A stretch of DNA of 64,000 nucleotides. It comes from Bifidobacterium asteroides (GTDB lineage Bacteria; Actinomycetota; Actinomycetes; Actinomycetales; Bifidobacteriaceae). The stretch covers positions 186,001 through 250,000 of the forward strand of contig NZ_WKKW01000001.1 of assembly GCF_009683175.1 (NCBI RefSeq). The letters are read 5' to 3'. Below, piece after piece: positions 22,461 through 30,988 of the stretch; position 1 is the stretch's first letter, and every line of letters begins with the position of its first letter. Position numbers and translations under genes: made by a program. Below the pieces are notes generated by a model that was not told where the DNA came from, made no database searches, and saw only the letters and a program-made list of their open reading frames with translations.

Positions 22461-24698
22461 TCAGGAATCCAGACCCTGTTGCTTGAGGGCCTGGTGATAT
22501 CGATCGACCATGTCAGCCACAATGCCATTGCCATCGCCACCCGACAAGGTGATGACCGAGGCCAGTGGCATGGTGTCGAAGAGCTGGGCTGTGTTGGGAT
22601 CGTCGGGCAGCGGTATGCCATCCTGATCGATACGATCGCGCAGGATAGGTCCGCCAATCGAATTCTCGCGCCACTCGGCCATGGTCGATTCGGCATTCAG
22701 TGGAATGAAGCGGCCATCGCCATCCACCTGCAGGTTCTCTTCTGCAACCAGATCGCGGCTGGAAGTACCCACCTGGATGCGGTAGGTGCCCGCCTCTACA
22801 TGCCAGGCATCCATGGCCGTCGACCAGTAAGCGAAGTCGCGCTCGGTCAGGTCCATGCTCACCCGGCTGGACTGTCCCGCCTTCAGGAAGACCTTGGTGA
22901 AGGCCTTGAGCTCATGGCTGGGCCGATTCACCCGGCTGGCGCAGGGGGCCACATAGACCTGCACGGTCTGAGCGCCATCCACCTGCGAGGTGTTGGTCAC
23001 GGTCACCTCCACCCGAGCCGAGTTGGCTCCGGTCTTGGTCACCGCAACCTGATCCAAGTCGAAGTCGGCATAGGACAGACCGAATCCGAAGGGGAAGGCC
23101 ACCGGACGCTGGAAGGTGTCGTAGTAGCGGTAGCCCACGTAGACGCCCTCGCCGTAGCGGGAGTGACCCTCCTCGCCAGGGAAGGAGGTGATGGTGGGGT
23201 TGTCCTCCAGCCGGACCGGGATGGTTTCAGGCAGATGGCCCGAGGGGTCGGCGGCACCGGTCAGCACATCCACCACGGCGCGTCCTCCCTCCTGTCCCAG
23301 CAGCCAGGTCTCCAGCAGGCCCTTGGTCTTGTCCATCCAGTCGGCAACCGTTACCACGGCTCCATTGGAGAGGACGGCGACCACCCGGTCGTTGACCTCG
23401 GACACAGCCTTGAGCAGAGCCACCTGCTTGTCAGGAAGATCCATGCTGGTACGGTCGAAGCCCTCGGACTCGGCGTATTCAGGCAACCCCAGGAAGAGCA
23501 CCACGGTGTCGGCTCCGCGCGCAACCTCAAGCGCCTGCTGGGTCAGAGCAGGATCCTGTTCCTTCTCGTCCAGCGTGAACCCGGGTGCGAAGTCCACATT
23601 CACACCGGCCTCCTTGAAGCCATCCAGCGCTGATGAGACCTCGGTGGGCGTGATGTGCGAGGAACCTCCACCCTGATAGCGCGGAGTCCGGGCGAATTCG
23701 CCGATGACGGCAACTTTCTGCTTCGGATCAAGAGGCAGAATCCGGTCCTCGTTGCGCAAGAGGACGATGGACTCCTGGGCCGCACGACGGGCCATGTTGT
23801 TGTGTTCCTGGACATCGTAGCGATAACCCTGTTGGGACATGGCCGGTCGGGCCTTGTCGATCAGGTCCAGGATTCCCTGGGCCATCCGGTCCAACTGCTC
23901 CTTGTCCAGCTTGCCAGCCTGTACAGCCTGTACTACCTGGTCATCAGTGCGGGAGGGCGGCATCTCCAGATTGAGTCCGGCCTGCAGAGCGTTGACCCTG
24001 TTGTGGACGGCACCCCAGTCTGACATGACCATGCCCTGGTAGCCCCACTCGCCGCGCAGAACGTCCGTCAACAGCCAGCGATTCTCCGAGCTGAAGACGC
24101 CATTGATCTTGTTGTAGGCGCACATGATGGTCCAGGGCTTGGCATTCCTGACCACATATTCGAAGGCCGGCAGGTAGATCTCGCGCAGGGTGCGGGCATC
24201 CACGTCAGAGCTGACCCTGAGCCGGTCGGTCTCCTGGTTGTTGGCTGCGAAGTGCTTCAGAGAGGTTCCAACCCCCTTGGATTGGACACCCTCAACCAGT
24301 CCTGCGGCTTCATGCCCGGCCAGCACAGGATCCTCCGAGTAAAACTCGAAGTTTCGGCCGCCCAGCGGGCTACGCTTGATGTTGATGCCTGGCCCTAGGA
24401 TTACAGCCACTTTCTCTTGGATGCACTCCTCGCCCATGGCCTGACCCACCTGGTAGGTCAGATCGGGGTTCCAGGAGGAGGCCAGCCCCGCAGTCGGGGG
24501 GAAGCAGGTGGCCGGAACCGAGCCGTAGACGTCGGACCCAGTGGCCTTGCGCAGGCCGTAGGGGCCGTCGGTGATCATATAACCTTCATAGCCCTTGTCG
24601 GGCAGCCCCTGCAGGTGCCAGGAGTCGGACCCCGAGGTCAGTGAGGCCTCCTCTTGCAGGTCCAGATCCTTGGCTTTGGTATGCGTTTGTTCTGTCAT
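22461..24698 (-). CDS. Beta-glucosidase, glycoside hydrolase family 3
   Basis: Hydrolyses beta-linked glucosides; no signal peptide, so cytoplasmic. 745 residues from the ATG at 24698, chosen because AAAGGA precedes it. The N-terminal TIM-barrel domain contains KHFAANNQETDR and the nucleophile aspartate in GMVMSDWGAVH. The (alpha/beta)6 domain follows (about 330-560), and a C-terminal fibronectin-III-like domain (about 610-690, ending near TERDFAYWST) completes the GH3 layout. It follows an MFS transporter gene by about 70 nt in the same direction, suggesting an uptake-and-hydrolysis pair for plant beta-glucosides or cello-oligosaccharides. Exact sugar specificity is not visible. Confidence 0.95.
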   Translation of the reverse strand: MTEQTHTKAKDLDLQEEASLTSGSDSWHLQGLPDKGYEGYMITDGPYGLRKATGSDVYGSVPATCFPPTAGLASSWNPDLTYQVGQAMGEECIQEKVAVILGPGINIKRSPLGGRNFEFYSEDPVLAGHEAAGLVEGVQSKGVGTSLKHFAANNQETDRLRVSSDVDARTLREIYLPAFEYVVRNAKPWTIMCAYNKINGVFSSENRWLLTDVLRGEWGYQGMVMSDWGAVHNRVNALQAGLNLEMPPSRTDDQVVQAVQAGKLDKEQLDRMAQGILDLIDKARPAMSQQGYRYDVQEHNNMARRAAQESIVLLRNEDRILPLDPKQKVAVIGEFARTPRYQGGGSSHITPTEVSSALDGFKEAGVNVDFAPGFTLDEKEQDPALTQQALEVARGADTVVLFLGLPEYAESEGFDRTSMDLPDKQVALLKAVSEVNDRVVAVLSNGAVVTVADWMDKTKGLLETWLLGQEGGRAVVDVLTGAADPSGHLPETIPVRLEDNPTITSFPGEEGHSRYGEGVYVGYRYYDTFQRPVAFPFGFGLSYADFDLDQVAVTKTGANSARVEVTVTNTSQVDGAQTVQVYVAPCASRVNRPSHELKAFTKVFLKAGQSSRVSMDLTERDFAYWSTAMDAWHVEAGTYRIQVGTSSRDLVAEENLQVDGDGRFIPLNAESTMAEWRENSIGGPILRDRIDQDGIPLPDDPNTAQLFDTMPLASVITLSGGDGNGIVADMVDRYHQALKQQGLDS

Positions 24699-24768
24699 GT
24701 CTTTTTCCTTTCGGGTTCGATTATCCGGTCCGCTGCTCAGCACAGGTCCGGGTTACAGGTTTTCAGAC

Positions 24769-26145
24769 TCACTTGACCTTGCGAATCATCATGATGAATA
24801 CGGTTCCCACCAACAGGCAGACGATGGCGACTGGGAAGATCATCCTGTAGCCGCCGAAAACGCCAATGACCAGCGTGGTGCACCCGGGGGCGATCACCTG
24901 ACCGATCGTATTGGCCAGGTTAAGGATGCCCAGGTCCTTGCCCGCCTCCTTGGCGTTCGGCAACACGTCGACGTTCAGCGCCTGGTCGACTGACATGTAG
25001 CAGCCGTTGCCGATTCCAGCCAGGGCGGCGTAGAAATACATGCCCGTGGCGGTCGGCATCAGGAAGGGGAAGAGTATGCCGACAGCGAGAATCAGGCAGC
25101 TGGTGGCTACGATCACCTTCCGTCTGTGCAGGAAGTCCGAGAGCGGACCCGAGACCACGGAGGCCAGGATGGTTGTCACCACCGAGATCAGTGCCATGAC
25201 CTTGAGTGTGGATGCGGCCTGGGCATCGCTCAGATGGCAGTACTTCTGCAGTATATAAAGCTGGTAGCCCTGAATCATGAAGCAGCCGACGACGAAGGTG
25301 AACCTGCCCAGAAGCGCCAGGTAGAAGTCGCGGCAGTTCTTGGTGGGCGGTATGAAGGACCGGCCGACATCCGCCCAGGTCCGTTCCACGACCGTGTTGG
25401 CAGCCGACTTCTCCCGGGGCCAGATCAGCACGGTGAGAATGCCGGAAAAGAGGAAGATGATCATGGCGACTACCAGGCCGGTATGGATGTTGGCCATGAA
25501 CGAGCTGCCGATGATGGTTCCCAACTGCTGGCCGATGACCTGGCTGGCCCCATAGAGTGCCGAATAGGTTCCCCTGGTCGACTCGGGAATCCTGTCGGAG
25601 AGGACCGCCACGGCCGGGGCTATCAGGCAGTTGATGCCTACCTGCACAATGCACCAGCCGAAGATGATCATGGGGAGTGTATGGGACTGGATGACCAGCA
25701 GGAAGCCAAGGGCGCCGATGATGCCGCCCAGCACGATCCAGGGGGTGCGCTTGCCGACTCGGAACCTGGACATGTCAGAGAGAGCGCCGAAAACAACGTT
25801 GGCCACCAAGGCGAACACACAGCCGATCGAGTTCATCGTCCCCAGAGCCGCTTCAGCGCTGACTCCATGCAGGGAATTGAAAATCTGAGGCAGGAGGACC
25901 CCGGACCCCATGGTAAAGGGCGCGGCCCAGAGTAGGGATACCAGGACGAACCCAATGGCAAAGCGGACCTTCTCCGCGCTGTTGAGCCTTCTGCCCGTAT
26001 CCGGAGCCAGGCTTGGATCCACGCCTTGATTCGCCACAGCACCTCCGGTCTCATCTGCAGAGGCCATGGCCTTGATGTCATCCCCGATTCGGGCACCAAC
26101 CCCCTCGGATGGATTTCCCCTTCGATTCTTATCTTCGTCTACCAT
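24769..26145 (-). CDS. MFS (GPH/SLC45-like) glycoside transporter
   Basis: A 458-residue 12-helix permease with a charged N-terminal tail of about 55 residues. The helix 2/3 loop reads GALSDMSRFRVGKRTPWIV, the form seen in glycoside-cation symporters and SLC45-like sugar carriers. The second half repeats the pattern with SGPLSDFLHRRK. ATG at 26145 (MVDEDK) is chosen because AAGGAG stands 8 nt upstream; a GTG at 26154 would lie inside that site. First gene of a probable two-gene operon with the GH3 beta-glucosidase, preceded by a palindromic operator. Substrate inferred to be a beta-glucoside. Confidence 0.87.
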   Translation of the reverse strand: MVDEDKNRRGNPSEGVGARIGDDIKAMASADETGGAVANQGVDPSLAPDTGRRLNSAEKVRFAIGFVLVSLLWAAPFTMGSGVLLPQIFNSLHGVSAEAALGTMNSIGCVFALVANVVFGALSDMSRFRVGKRTPWIVLGGIIGALGFLLVIQSHTLPMIIFGWCIVQVGINCLIAPAVAVLSDRIPESTRGTYSALYGASQVIGQQLGTIIGSSFMANIHTGLVVAMIIFLFSGILTVLIWPREKSAANTVVERTWADVGRSFIPPTKNCRDFYLALLGRFTFVVGCFMIQGYQLYILQKYCHLSDAQAASTLKVMALISVVTTILASVVSGPLSDFLHRRKVIVATSCLILAVGILFPFLMPTATGMYFYAALAGIGNGCYMSVDQALNVDVLPNAKEAGKDLGILNLANTIGQVIAPGCTTLVIGVFGGYRMIFPVAIVCLLVGTVFIMMIRKVK

Positions 26146-26226
26146 CGTTATCACTCCTTCGTGTGCAGCCTTGCAATCAGTGGCTCATCATTGAGCCGTG
26201 TCAATCTCCCCCTTCCATAAACGACA

Positions 26227-26258
26227 ATTGTTCAGAACATATTATCGGAGTGAACAAT
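26227..26258 (-). promoter_or_regulatory. Palindromic operator overlapping promoter of the transporter/GH3 operon
   Basis: ATTGTTCA (26227-26234) and TGAACAAT (26251-26258) are perfect inverted 8-mers, 16 bp apart. On the minus strand GATAAT/TAATAT (-10-like) lies between the arms. A smaller hairpin, GGCTCA-N4-TGAGCC (26182-26197), sits in the predicted leader. No regulator gene is adjacent. Confidence 0.5.
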
Positions 26259-26270
26259 GCATAACGTGGG

Positions 26271-27458
26271 TTATAAACAGGTTATTTTTCCGATAGCTGA
26301 GACGACTGAGTTCACATTTCGGCGGAATTCCGAGGATTCCGGCAGGAGCGACAGGGCCAGATATCCGTTGCCTGGCATGTCGAAAAAGTATCCGGGCTGG
26401 CCAGTCAACCCGTAGGACCCAATCAGGCGAAGAATCAGCTCCTCCTCGTCGATGACCTGAGGAAAGCGCAACAGAACGTTCCAGCCTCCCTCAGGCCTGA
26501 GCAGGGAGACGCAGGACTCCTTTTGGCCCAGTGTCTGTCTGAGGATTCCGAGATTGCCCCTGATACGCTTGCCCACCCGGCTGGTCTGAACGGGAATATC
26601 CGAGAGCATGGCATCCATATCCCTGGTGATCAGAAGACTCATGGGCAGGTAATCATCGGCTATCAGGTCAAGATGGCGCTTGGCGGTGGCTACTTGGTCT
26701 GCGGGCCCGGAAACCTGGATCCAACCCACCTTGGCATGGGGGGCTGCCAGACTCTTCGAGAACCCGTCCAGGGCGAAGGTCAGCACCCGATCCTCACCAG
26801 CCAGCCGGGCACGGCCCGGCAGGGGATCCAGAGGATAGCCGAAGAAGACCTCGTCGACGATGATGGCCACCCCCTGCCGCTGGCAGAGTTCCAGCAGCGA
26901 CCGACGCTCTTCCGGATGAATGTAGGAACCGGTGGGGTTGTTGGGGTTGATAAGGACCAGGGCACGGATACGGTCGCCTCTAGGCCCCTCCAGGGCCTGC
27001 CTTACCGTGGCCAGGTCAAGGACCCAGGACCCGTCATAGGTCAGGCGGTATGGGATTGTTCGGACGCATTCCAGACCGGCGATGGATTCGATCAGAGGAT
27101 ATCCGGGCCTGGGTTCCAGAATGGCGTCACCCGGGTCGCAGAGAAGTTTCATCAGCCAGGAATAAGCCTGGGATGTTGAGGAGAGCAGGTAGAGGTCATC
27201 AGGATCGACTGCCGCACCGCCCTGGTTCTCGTTCAACCCCTGACGCCTGGTCAGAAACCCAGCCAGGGACTGGCGGGCCGCAAGAGGTCCCCTCGGTTCC
27301 GCCTCATAGACTTGGGGCAGAAATGACGGGGCCAGCCCGAAGCGGGTGGGATTGGAATCATTCAGCCTGCCCAGCTTGAGACCATGCGCACGTGCTTCGG
27401 CCTCGGCCAGGGCAATGCGATTGGGGCGGTCAGACCCGGTACGGTGAGAAAAATGCAC
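26271..27458 (-). CDS. Pyridoxal-phosphate aminotransferase, class I/II
   Basis: Fold-type I PLP enzyme of 395 residues, likely transferring amino groups between an amino acid and a 2-oxo acid in the cytosol. Visible landmarks: LINPNNPTGSYIHPEE, the cofactor-ring aspartate in VDEVFFGYPL, and the Schiff-base lysine in LDGFSKSLAAPHAKVGW, with a downstream Arg expected for carboxylate binding. GTG start at 27458 with GAGGAG 10 nt before it. It ends just upstream of the transporter operon's operator, and its own terminator is not clear. Substrate unassigned; a valine-pyruvate or alanine-type enzyme is possible. Confidence 0.87.
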   Translation of the reverse strand: MHFSHRTGSDRPNRIALAEAEARAHGLKLGRLNDSNPTRFGLAPSFLPQVYEAEPRGPLAARQSLAGFLTRRQGLNENQGGAAVDPDDLYLLSSTSQAYSWLMKLLCDPGDAILEPRPGYPLIESIAGLECVRTIPYRLTYDGSWVLDLATVRQALEGPRGDRIRALVLINPNNPTGSYIHPEERRSLLELCQRQGVAIIVDEVFFGYPLDPLPGRARLAGEDRVLTFALDGFSKSLAAPHAKVGWIQVSGPADQVATAKRHLDLIADDYLPMSLLITRDMDAMLSDIPVQTSRVGKRIRGNLGILRQTLGQKESCVSLLRPEGGWNVLLRFPQVIDEEELILRLIGSYGLTGQPGYFFDMPGNGYLALSLLPESSEFRRNVNSVVSAIGKITCL

Positions 27459-27533
27459 GATTTTTCAACTCCTCATCCGATCCGGCAGTCGCCAGAACGC
27501 CCCATACAGGATAGTCGCAGGAAAAACCCTACT

Positions 27534-28304
27534 TCACCCCAGGTGCTTTTGCCGAAGGTCAGCCAGATAAGCGGCACCCACGATGCCGGCCTGGTTGCGC
27601 AGCTTGGCGGCCACAATGGGGGTCTTGATGTCGATGTGAGGCAGGAACTTCTCGCTCATCCGGCTGACCCCGCCGCCGACGACGAAGAAATCGGGATTGA
27701 AGTAGTGCTCAAGCAGGCGGTAGTACTTGGTCAGTCGATTGGCCCACTTCTTGTAGCTCAGCTTCTTGCGGTCGCGCACCGATGAAGCTGCGTACTTCTC
27801 GGCATCCTTGCCGTCCAGCGTCAGGTGACCAAGCTCACTGTTGGGAATCAGAACACCGTTATAAATCAGAGCCGTACCGATGCCGGTGCCCAGTGTCGTG
27901 GCGATGACCAGACCCTTCTGCCCCTTGGCCGCCCCGTACTGCACCTCGGCAAGACCGGCAGCATCCGCATCGTTGACGACGCTGACGGGCCTGCCGCAGG
28001 CCTTGGAAAGGACCTCCTGAACATTGGTGCCAACCCAGGACTGATCCAGGTTGGCCATGAAATCGAGCGGCTTGTCGGGCTTGACAGGGGCCGGGAAGGC
28101 GATGCCCACGGGCACATCCGAAGGAACTTCAAAACGATCCAAGAGCTCCTTGACGACAACCCCCACAGCCTCTGGCGTGGAGTGCTCGGGAGTGAGAATT
28201 TTCTTGCGAGGCTCTGCAAAATCACCGATCGTGAGGTCAACAGGGGCAGCCTTGATACCGGATCCACCAATATCCACTCCGAAAGCCTGCGCTGTTTCAA
28301 TCAT
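27534..28304 (-). CDS. ppgK: Polyphosphate glucokinase
   Basis: Phosphorylates glucose with polyphosphate (and usually ATP). 256 residues, ROK family: the phosphate-binding DIGGSGIKAAPVD at the N-terminus, VNDADAAGLAE, the second phosphate loop TLGTGIGTALI, and the PpgK-type C-terminal stretch LSYKKWANRLTKYY with FVVGGGVSRMSEKFLP. AAGGAG stands 6 nt before the ATG. It would supply glucose 6-phosphate for the fructose-6-phosphate (bifid) shunt from sugars released by, for example, the neighbouring beta-glucosidase; that link is inference. Confidence 0.95.
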   Translation of the reverse strand: MIETAQAFGVDIGGSGIKAAPVDLTIGDFAEPRKKILTPEHSTPEAVGVVVKELLDRFEVPSDVPVGIAFPAPVKPDKPLDFMANLDQSWVGTNVQEVLSKACGRPVSVVNDADAAGLAEVQYGAAKGQKGLVIATTLGTGIGTALIYNGVLIPNSELGHLTLDGKDAEKYAASSVRDRKKLSYKKWANRLTKYYRLLEHYFNPDFFVVGGGVSRMSEKFLPHIDIKTPIVAAKLRNQAGIVGAAYLADLRQKHLG

Positions 28305-28479
28305 TGCTGCTCCTTAGCTGATCAAAGATGAGGGTCCGAACCGGCACGGTAGCGATTGTAGCGCAAGGCATGCCTCTGCAATCCTTGGCAGCGGCACAAG
28401 CCGGACCAAGCCGCGGCCCCTTGCACCAACCCTGTGCCACTACCCTGCAGGAAGGGGAAATGGGTGGGATAATGAGGTT

Positions 28480-29259
28480 ATGACCGAACATACACAGCTT
28501 ATTGACGCAGTCAACGTGCGCATCACCACCCGAGAATACGACCCCAAGCCCATCGATCCCGACCTGGCCAGGCAGCTGGGCAGCACTTTGAACGCTCTGA
28601 ACACACTGAGCGGCCTGGACATGCAGCTGGTTCTGGGCAAACCCGACGCCTTTGCGGCCGACAACGCTTCCGGTCACCTGACCAATGCGGCCAACTACCT
28701 GGCCATGGTCGGCCCCAAGGATGATCAGGAGAGCATGGAAAAAGCCGGCTTCTATGGCGAGCGCATGGTTCTGGCCGCCACCCTGTACGGACTGGGGACA
28801 GGATGGGTGTCGGGCAGCTGGGATCGTCAGGCGGCCGAGCGCCACTGTCGGATAACCCCCAGCCAGTCGCTCTATCTGGTGGTCACCATCGGCTATCCGG
28901 CTGACCAGATCGGCTACGGCAACCAGGACTTCGACAAGCTTTGCCAACGACAGAGCGAGCATCGACCCTCCAAGAGTTATGAGGAGTTGACCTCAGCCAT
29001 GAGCGCGCAGGACCGCCAGGATGCACCGGAATGGTTCAAGGCCGGCGTGGCTGCCGCCGCCAAGGCTCCTTCGGCCATGAACGGACAGCCGGTGGTTTTC
29101 GCCTGGGACAAGGATTCAGGCGATGCGATCGCCACCCTGGACCCCTCGGTTTCCTACGGGTCCGCAGTCGACCTGGGCATAGCCAAAATGAACTTCCAGA
29201 TCGGAGCCGGCGGCGGCACATGGACCTGGGGCGACGGGGGCCGTTTCATCAGGTCCTGA
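28480..29259 (+). CDS. Putative nitroreductase (TM1586-like)
   Basis: A 259-residue FMN-dependent oxidoreductase-like protein of the nitroreductase superfamily, tandem-domain TM1586 type. Signs are the N-terminal RITTREYDPKPID, the central GFYGERMVLAATLYGLGTGW and the second-half KAPSAMNGQPVVF, which match the FMN-contacting segments of the family. ATG 28480 lies 6 nt after GATAAT (28468-28473), with GAGG between them that could be a weak ribosome-binding site. Divergent from ppgK. Physiological substrate unknown. Confidence 0.85.
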   Translation: MTEHTQLIDAVNVRITTREYDPKPIDPDLARQLGSTLNALNTLSGLDMQLVLGKPDAFAADNASGHLTNAANYLAMVGPKDDQESMEKAGFYGERMVLAATLYGLGTGWVSGSWDRQAAERHCRITPSQSLYLVVTIGYPADQIGYGNQDFDKLCQRQSEHRPSKSYEELTSAMSAQDRQDAPEWFKAGVAAAAKAPSAMNGQPVVFAWDKDSGDAIATLDPSVSYGSAVDLGIAKMNFQIGAGGGTWTWGDGGRFIRS

Positions 29260-29311
29260 CCATAGCTGTACCCCGGTGACCCGGCAAGGGGGCCGTGTAG
29301 GGTGATGAACT

Positions 29312-30085
29312 ATGAACAATGGAGCATCTTCATCACAATCCGTCGCCGAGCCGGGCGCTGAAGCAGGTTCGACAACCCTTTACCTGACCCGGCACGGCAG
29401 GACGACGGCCAACGTCATGCATCTGATGCAGGGCTGGTCCGATTTCCCCCTGACCAAGCAAGGTCGTGAGGATGTATGCCAGTTCGGCCGGGGACTGCGC
29501 CCCATTCGTTTCCGTGCAGCCTGGAGCGGCAATCTGAGCCGACAGTATGAAACGGCCCGCCTGGCCCTTGACATGTCCGGCAATGGAGATCTGCGTGTGG
29601 GCGTGGACCCTGACCTGCGCGAGGACAACTTCGGTAGTTTCGAGGGCCGGGACGAGCGCACCACTCTGGACCAGGTCTGCGCCGCCATGGGGTTCAAGGA
29701 CTTCGCCGCAGCCAAGGCAACCTACGGCAGGGACATTCCCGTCCATATGCAGGATACCTTCCATCGGCTGGATGCCCAGGACGTCCTGTCCGCAGGACTG
29801 GAGAAAGAGGATCGGGCTGAGACCACGGCCCAGGTCCGTAGCAGAATGATCGGCGCACTGACGCGCATCGCCCAGTCTGCCATCGAAGAGGGCGGCGGGC
29901 CCGTCCTGGTGGTCTCCTCGGGCATGTGTCTGCAACAGTTCCTGGTGGCCATCGACGACCACTGCCCCATCCCTGACATGGACAACACCGCAGTCACCAA
30001 GGTGATTTATGGGGATGACGGCTTCCGCTTGGCGGGCCCGGTCAGCTCCATGGAGTATTTCCAGGCAGGGAGTCAGGACAAGTAG
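29312..30085 (+). CDS. Histidine phosphatase / phosphoglycerate mutase-like protein
   Basis: A 257-residue member of the histidine phosphatase superfamily. The phosphoaccepting histidine is in YLTRHGRTTAN, the second motif is SGNLSRQYETARLAL, the acidic LREDNFGSFEGRDE provides the proton donor, and a late Ser-Gly (VVSSGMCLQQFL) replaces the usual His-Gly of the last motif. That Ser may alter activity or indicate a divergent subfamily. ATG 29312 follows TAGGGT (29298-29303) by 8 nt. More likely a general phosphatase than the glycolytic mutase. Confidence 0.85.
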   Translation: MNNGASSSQSVAEPGAEAGSTTLYLTRHGRTTANVMHLMQGWSDFPLTKQGREDVCQFGRGLRPIRFRAAWSGNLSRQYETARLALDMSGNGDLRVGVDPDLREDNFGSFEGRDERTTLDQVCAAMGFKDFAAAKATYGRDIPVHMQDTFHRLDAQDVLSAGLEKEDRAETTAQVRSRMIGALTRIAQSAIEEGGGPVLVVSSGMCLQQFLVAIDDHCPIPDMDNTAVTKVIYGDDGFRLAGPVSSMEYFQAGSQDK

Positions 30086-30187
30086 CGGGCAGAACTTTCA
30101 AGCGGCTGTACTTCTTCGGCCATTAGATTTTTAGTGGTTTTATTTCCTTCCTGGCCTGTCTGGAAATGCACCAGCAGCAAGAGGGAA

Positions 30188-30216
30188 TTGACCATTCTTA
30201 GGAGCGCAGCTATATT
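30188..30216 (+). promoter_or_regulatory. Promoter of ribU-ECF operon
   Basis: TTGACC (30188-30193), a 17-bp spacer and TATATT (30211-30216), about 10 nt ahead of the FMN riboswitch. One of the best consensus promoters in the window. Confidence 0.75.
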
Positions 30217-30226
30217 GAAAGCGTCA

Positions 30227-30351
30227 GTTTCAGGGAAGGTGAAAGTCCTTACTGGCGGTATCCGGCTGAGTGCCGGGAGCCCGCGACCCGCGCAAGCGGT
30301 GGATATCGGTCAAAATCCGAAGCCAACGGTTACAGTCCGGATGGAAGAAAC
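30227..30351 (+). promoter_or_regulatory. FMN (RFN) riboswitch
   Basis: The sequence carries the RFN hallmarks in order: AGGGAAGGTGAAAGTCC, TTACTGGCGGTA, GAGCCCGCGACCC, GGTGGATATCGGT, ATCCGAAGCCAACGGTTACA and GTCCGGATGGAAGAAA. The closing stem is GTTTC (30227-30231) with GAAAC (30347-30351). It ends 10 nt before the ribU ATG, with a GAGG ribosome-binding site immediately 3', so FMN probably blocks translation initiation. Confidence 0.97.
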
Positions 30352-30361
30352 GAGGCCCTCT

Positions 30362-30967
30362 ATGAGCATGCCCAATTCTCATTCGCACACCACTACAAAC
30401 AAGGACACGCGCTTCAACGATGTCCATTCCACGGGTGCAGGTGGTTCAGGACGCTGGTCGACCAAGCGGATTGCAGTCTACGCCCTCTTCGTAGCCCTGG
30501 CCATGGTTCTGAGCTTCTTCTCCTTCCCGATCTTTCCTGCCGCACCCTGGCTCAAATATGACCCCTCGGGCATCGTCGTCCTGGTATGCGGCTTCGCCTT
30601 CGGCCCAGCGGCTGCCGCCATCATCTCCATCCTGGGATTCGTCCCGCACCTGTTTACCAACCCCTTCGGTGCTCTGATCTCGATGATTGTGGCCCTGGCC
30701 CTGAGTGTGCCGGCAGCCTTGGTCTACCGCAGGATGCACAGCCGTAAGGGAGCGGTCATCGGAATCGTTTCCGGTGCCATCCTGGGTGTGATCGCAGCCA
30801 TCCTGTGCAACGTGGTGATCACCCCCTTCTATGCGCACATGTCCATGGCCAAGGTGGTCGCCATGATCGTGCCGATCCTTCTGCCCTTCAACCTGATGAA
30901 GTTCGCCATCCACGGCGTGGTCACTTTCCTGATCTACAAGCCCATCTCCACGCTGATCAACAAGTAG
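30362..30967 (+). CDS. ribU: ECF transporter S component for riboflavin
   Basis: Membrane subunit that binds riboflavin for uptake. 201 residues from the ATG at 30362, just 3' of the FMN riboswitch and behind GAGG. A longer reading frame from 30134 runs through the riboswitch and is not real. A hydrophilic N-terminus of about 40 residues is followed by about six helices. The RibU landmark WLKYDPSGIVVLVCGFAFGP is present, and the C-terminus contains FNLMKFAIHG. The A-A'-T fusion gene starts 21 nt after its stop, forming a dedicated two-gene transporter operon. Confidence 0.95.
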   Translation: MSMPNSHSHTTTNKDTRFNDVHSTGAGGSGRWSTKRIAVYALFVALAMVLSFFSFPIFPAAPWLKYDPSGIVVLVCGFAFGPAAAAIISILGFVPHLFTNPFGALISMIVALALSVPAALVYRRMHSRKGAVIGIVSGAILGVIAAILCNVVITPFYAHMSMAKVVAMIVPILLPFNLMKFAIHGVVTFLIYKPISTLINK

Positions 30968-30988
30968 GCCACGGCGGTTCGGAACGTC

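Noticed and set aside
30134-30361. N-terminal extension of ribU through the riboswitch
   Set aside because: The region is the promoter and FMN aptamer; the ATG at 30362 has a ribosome-binding site and gives a normal RibU length.
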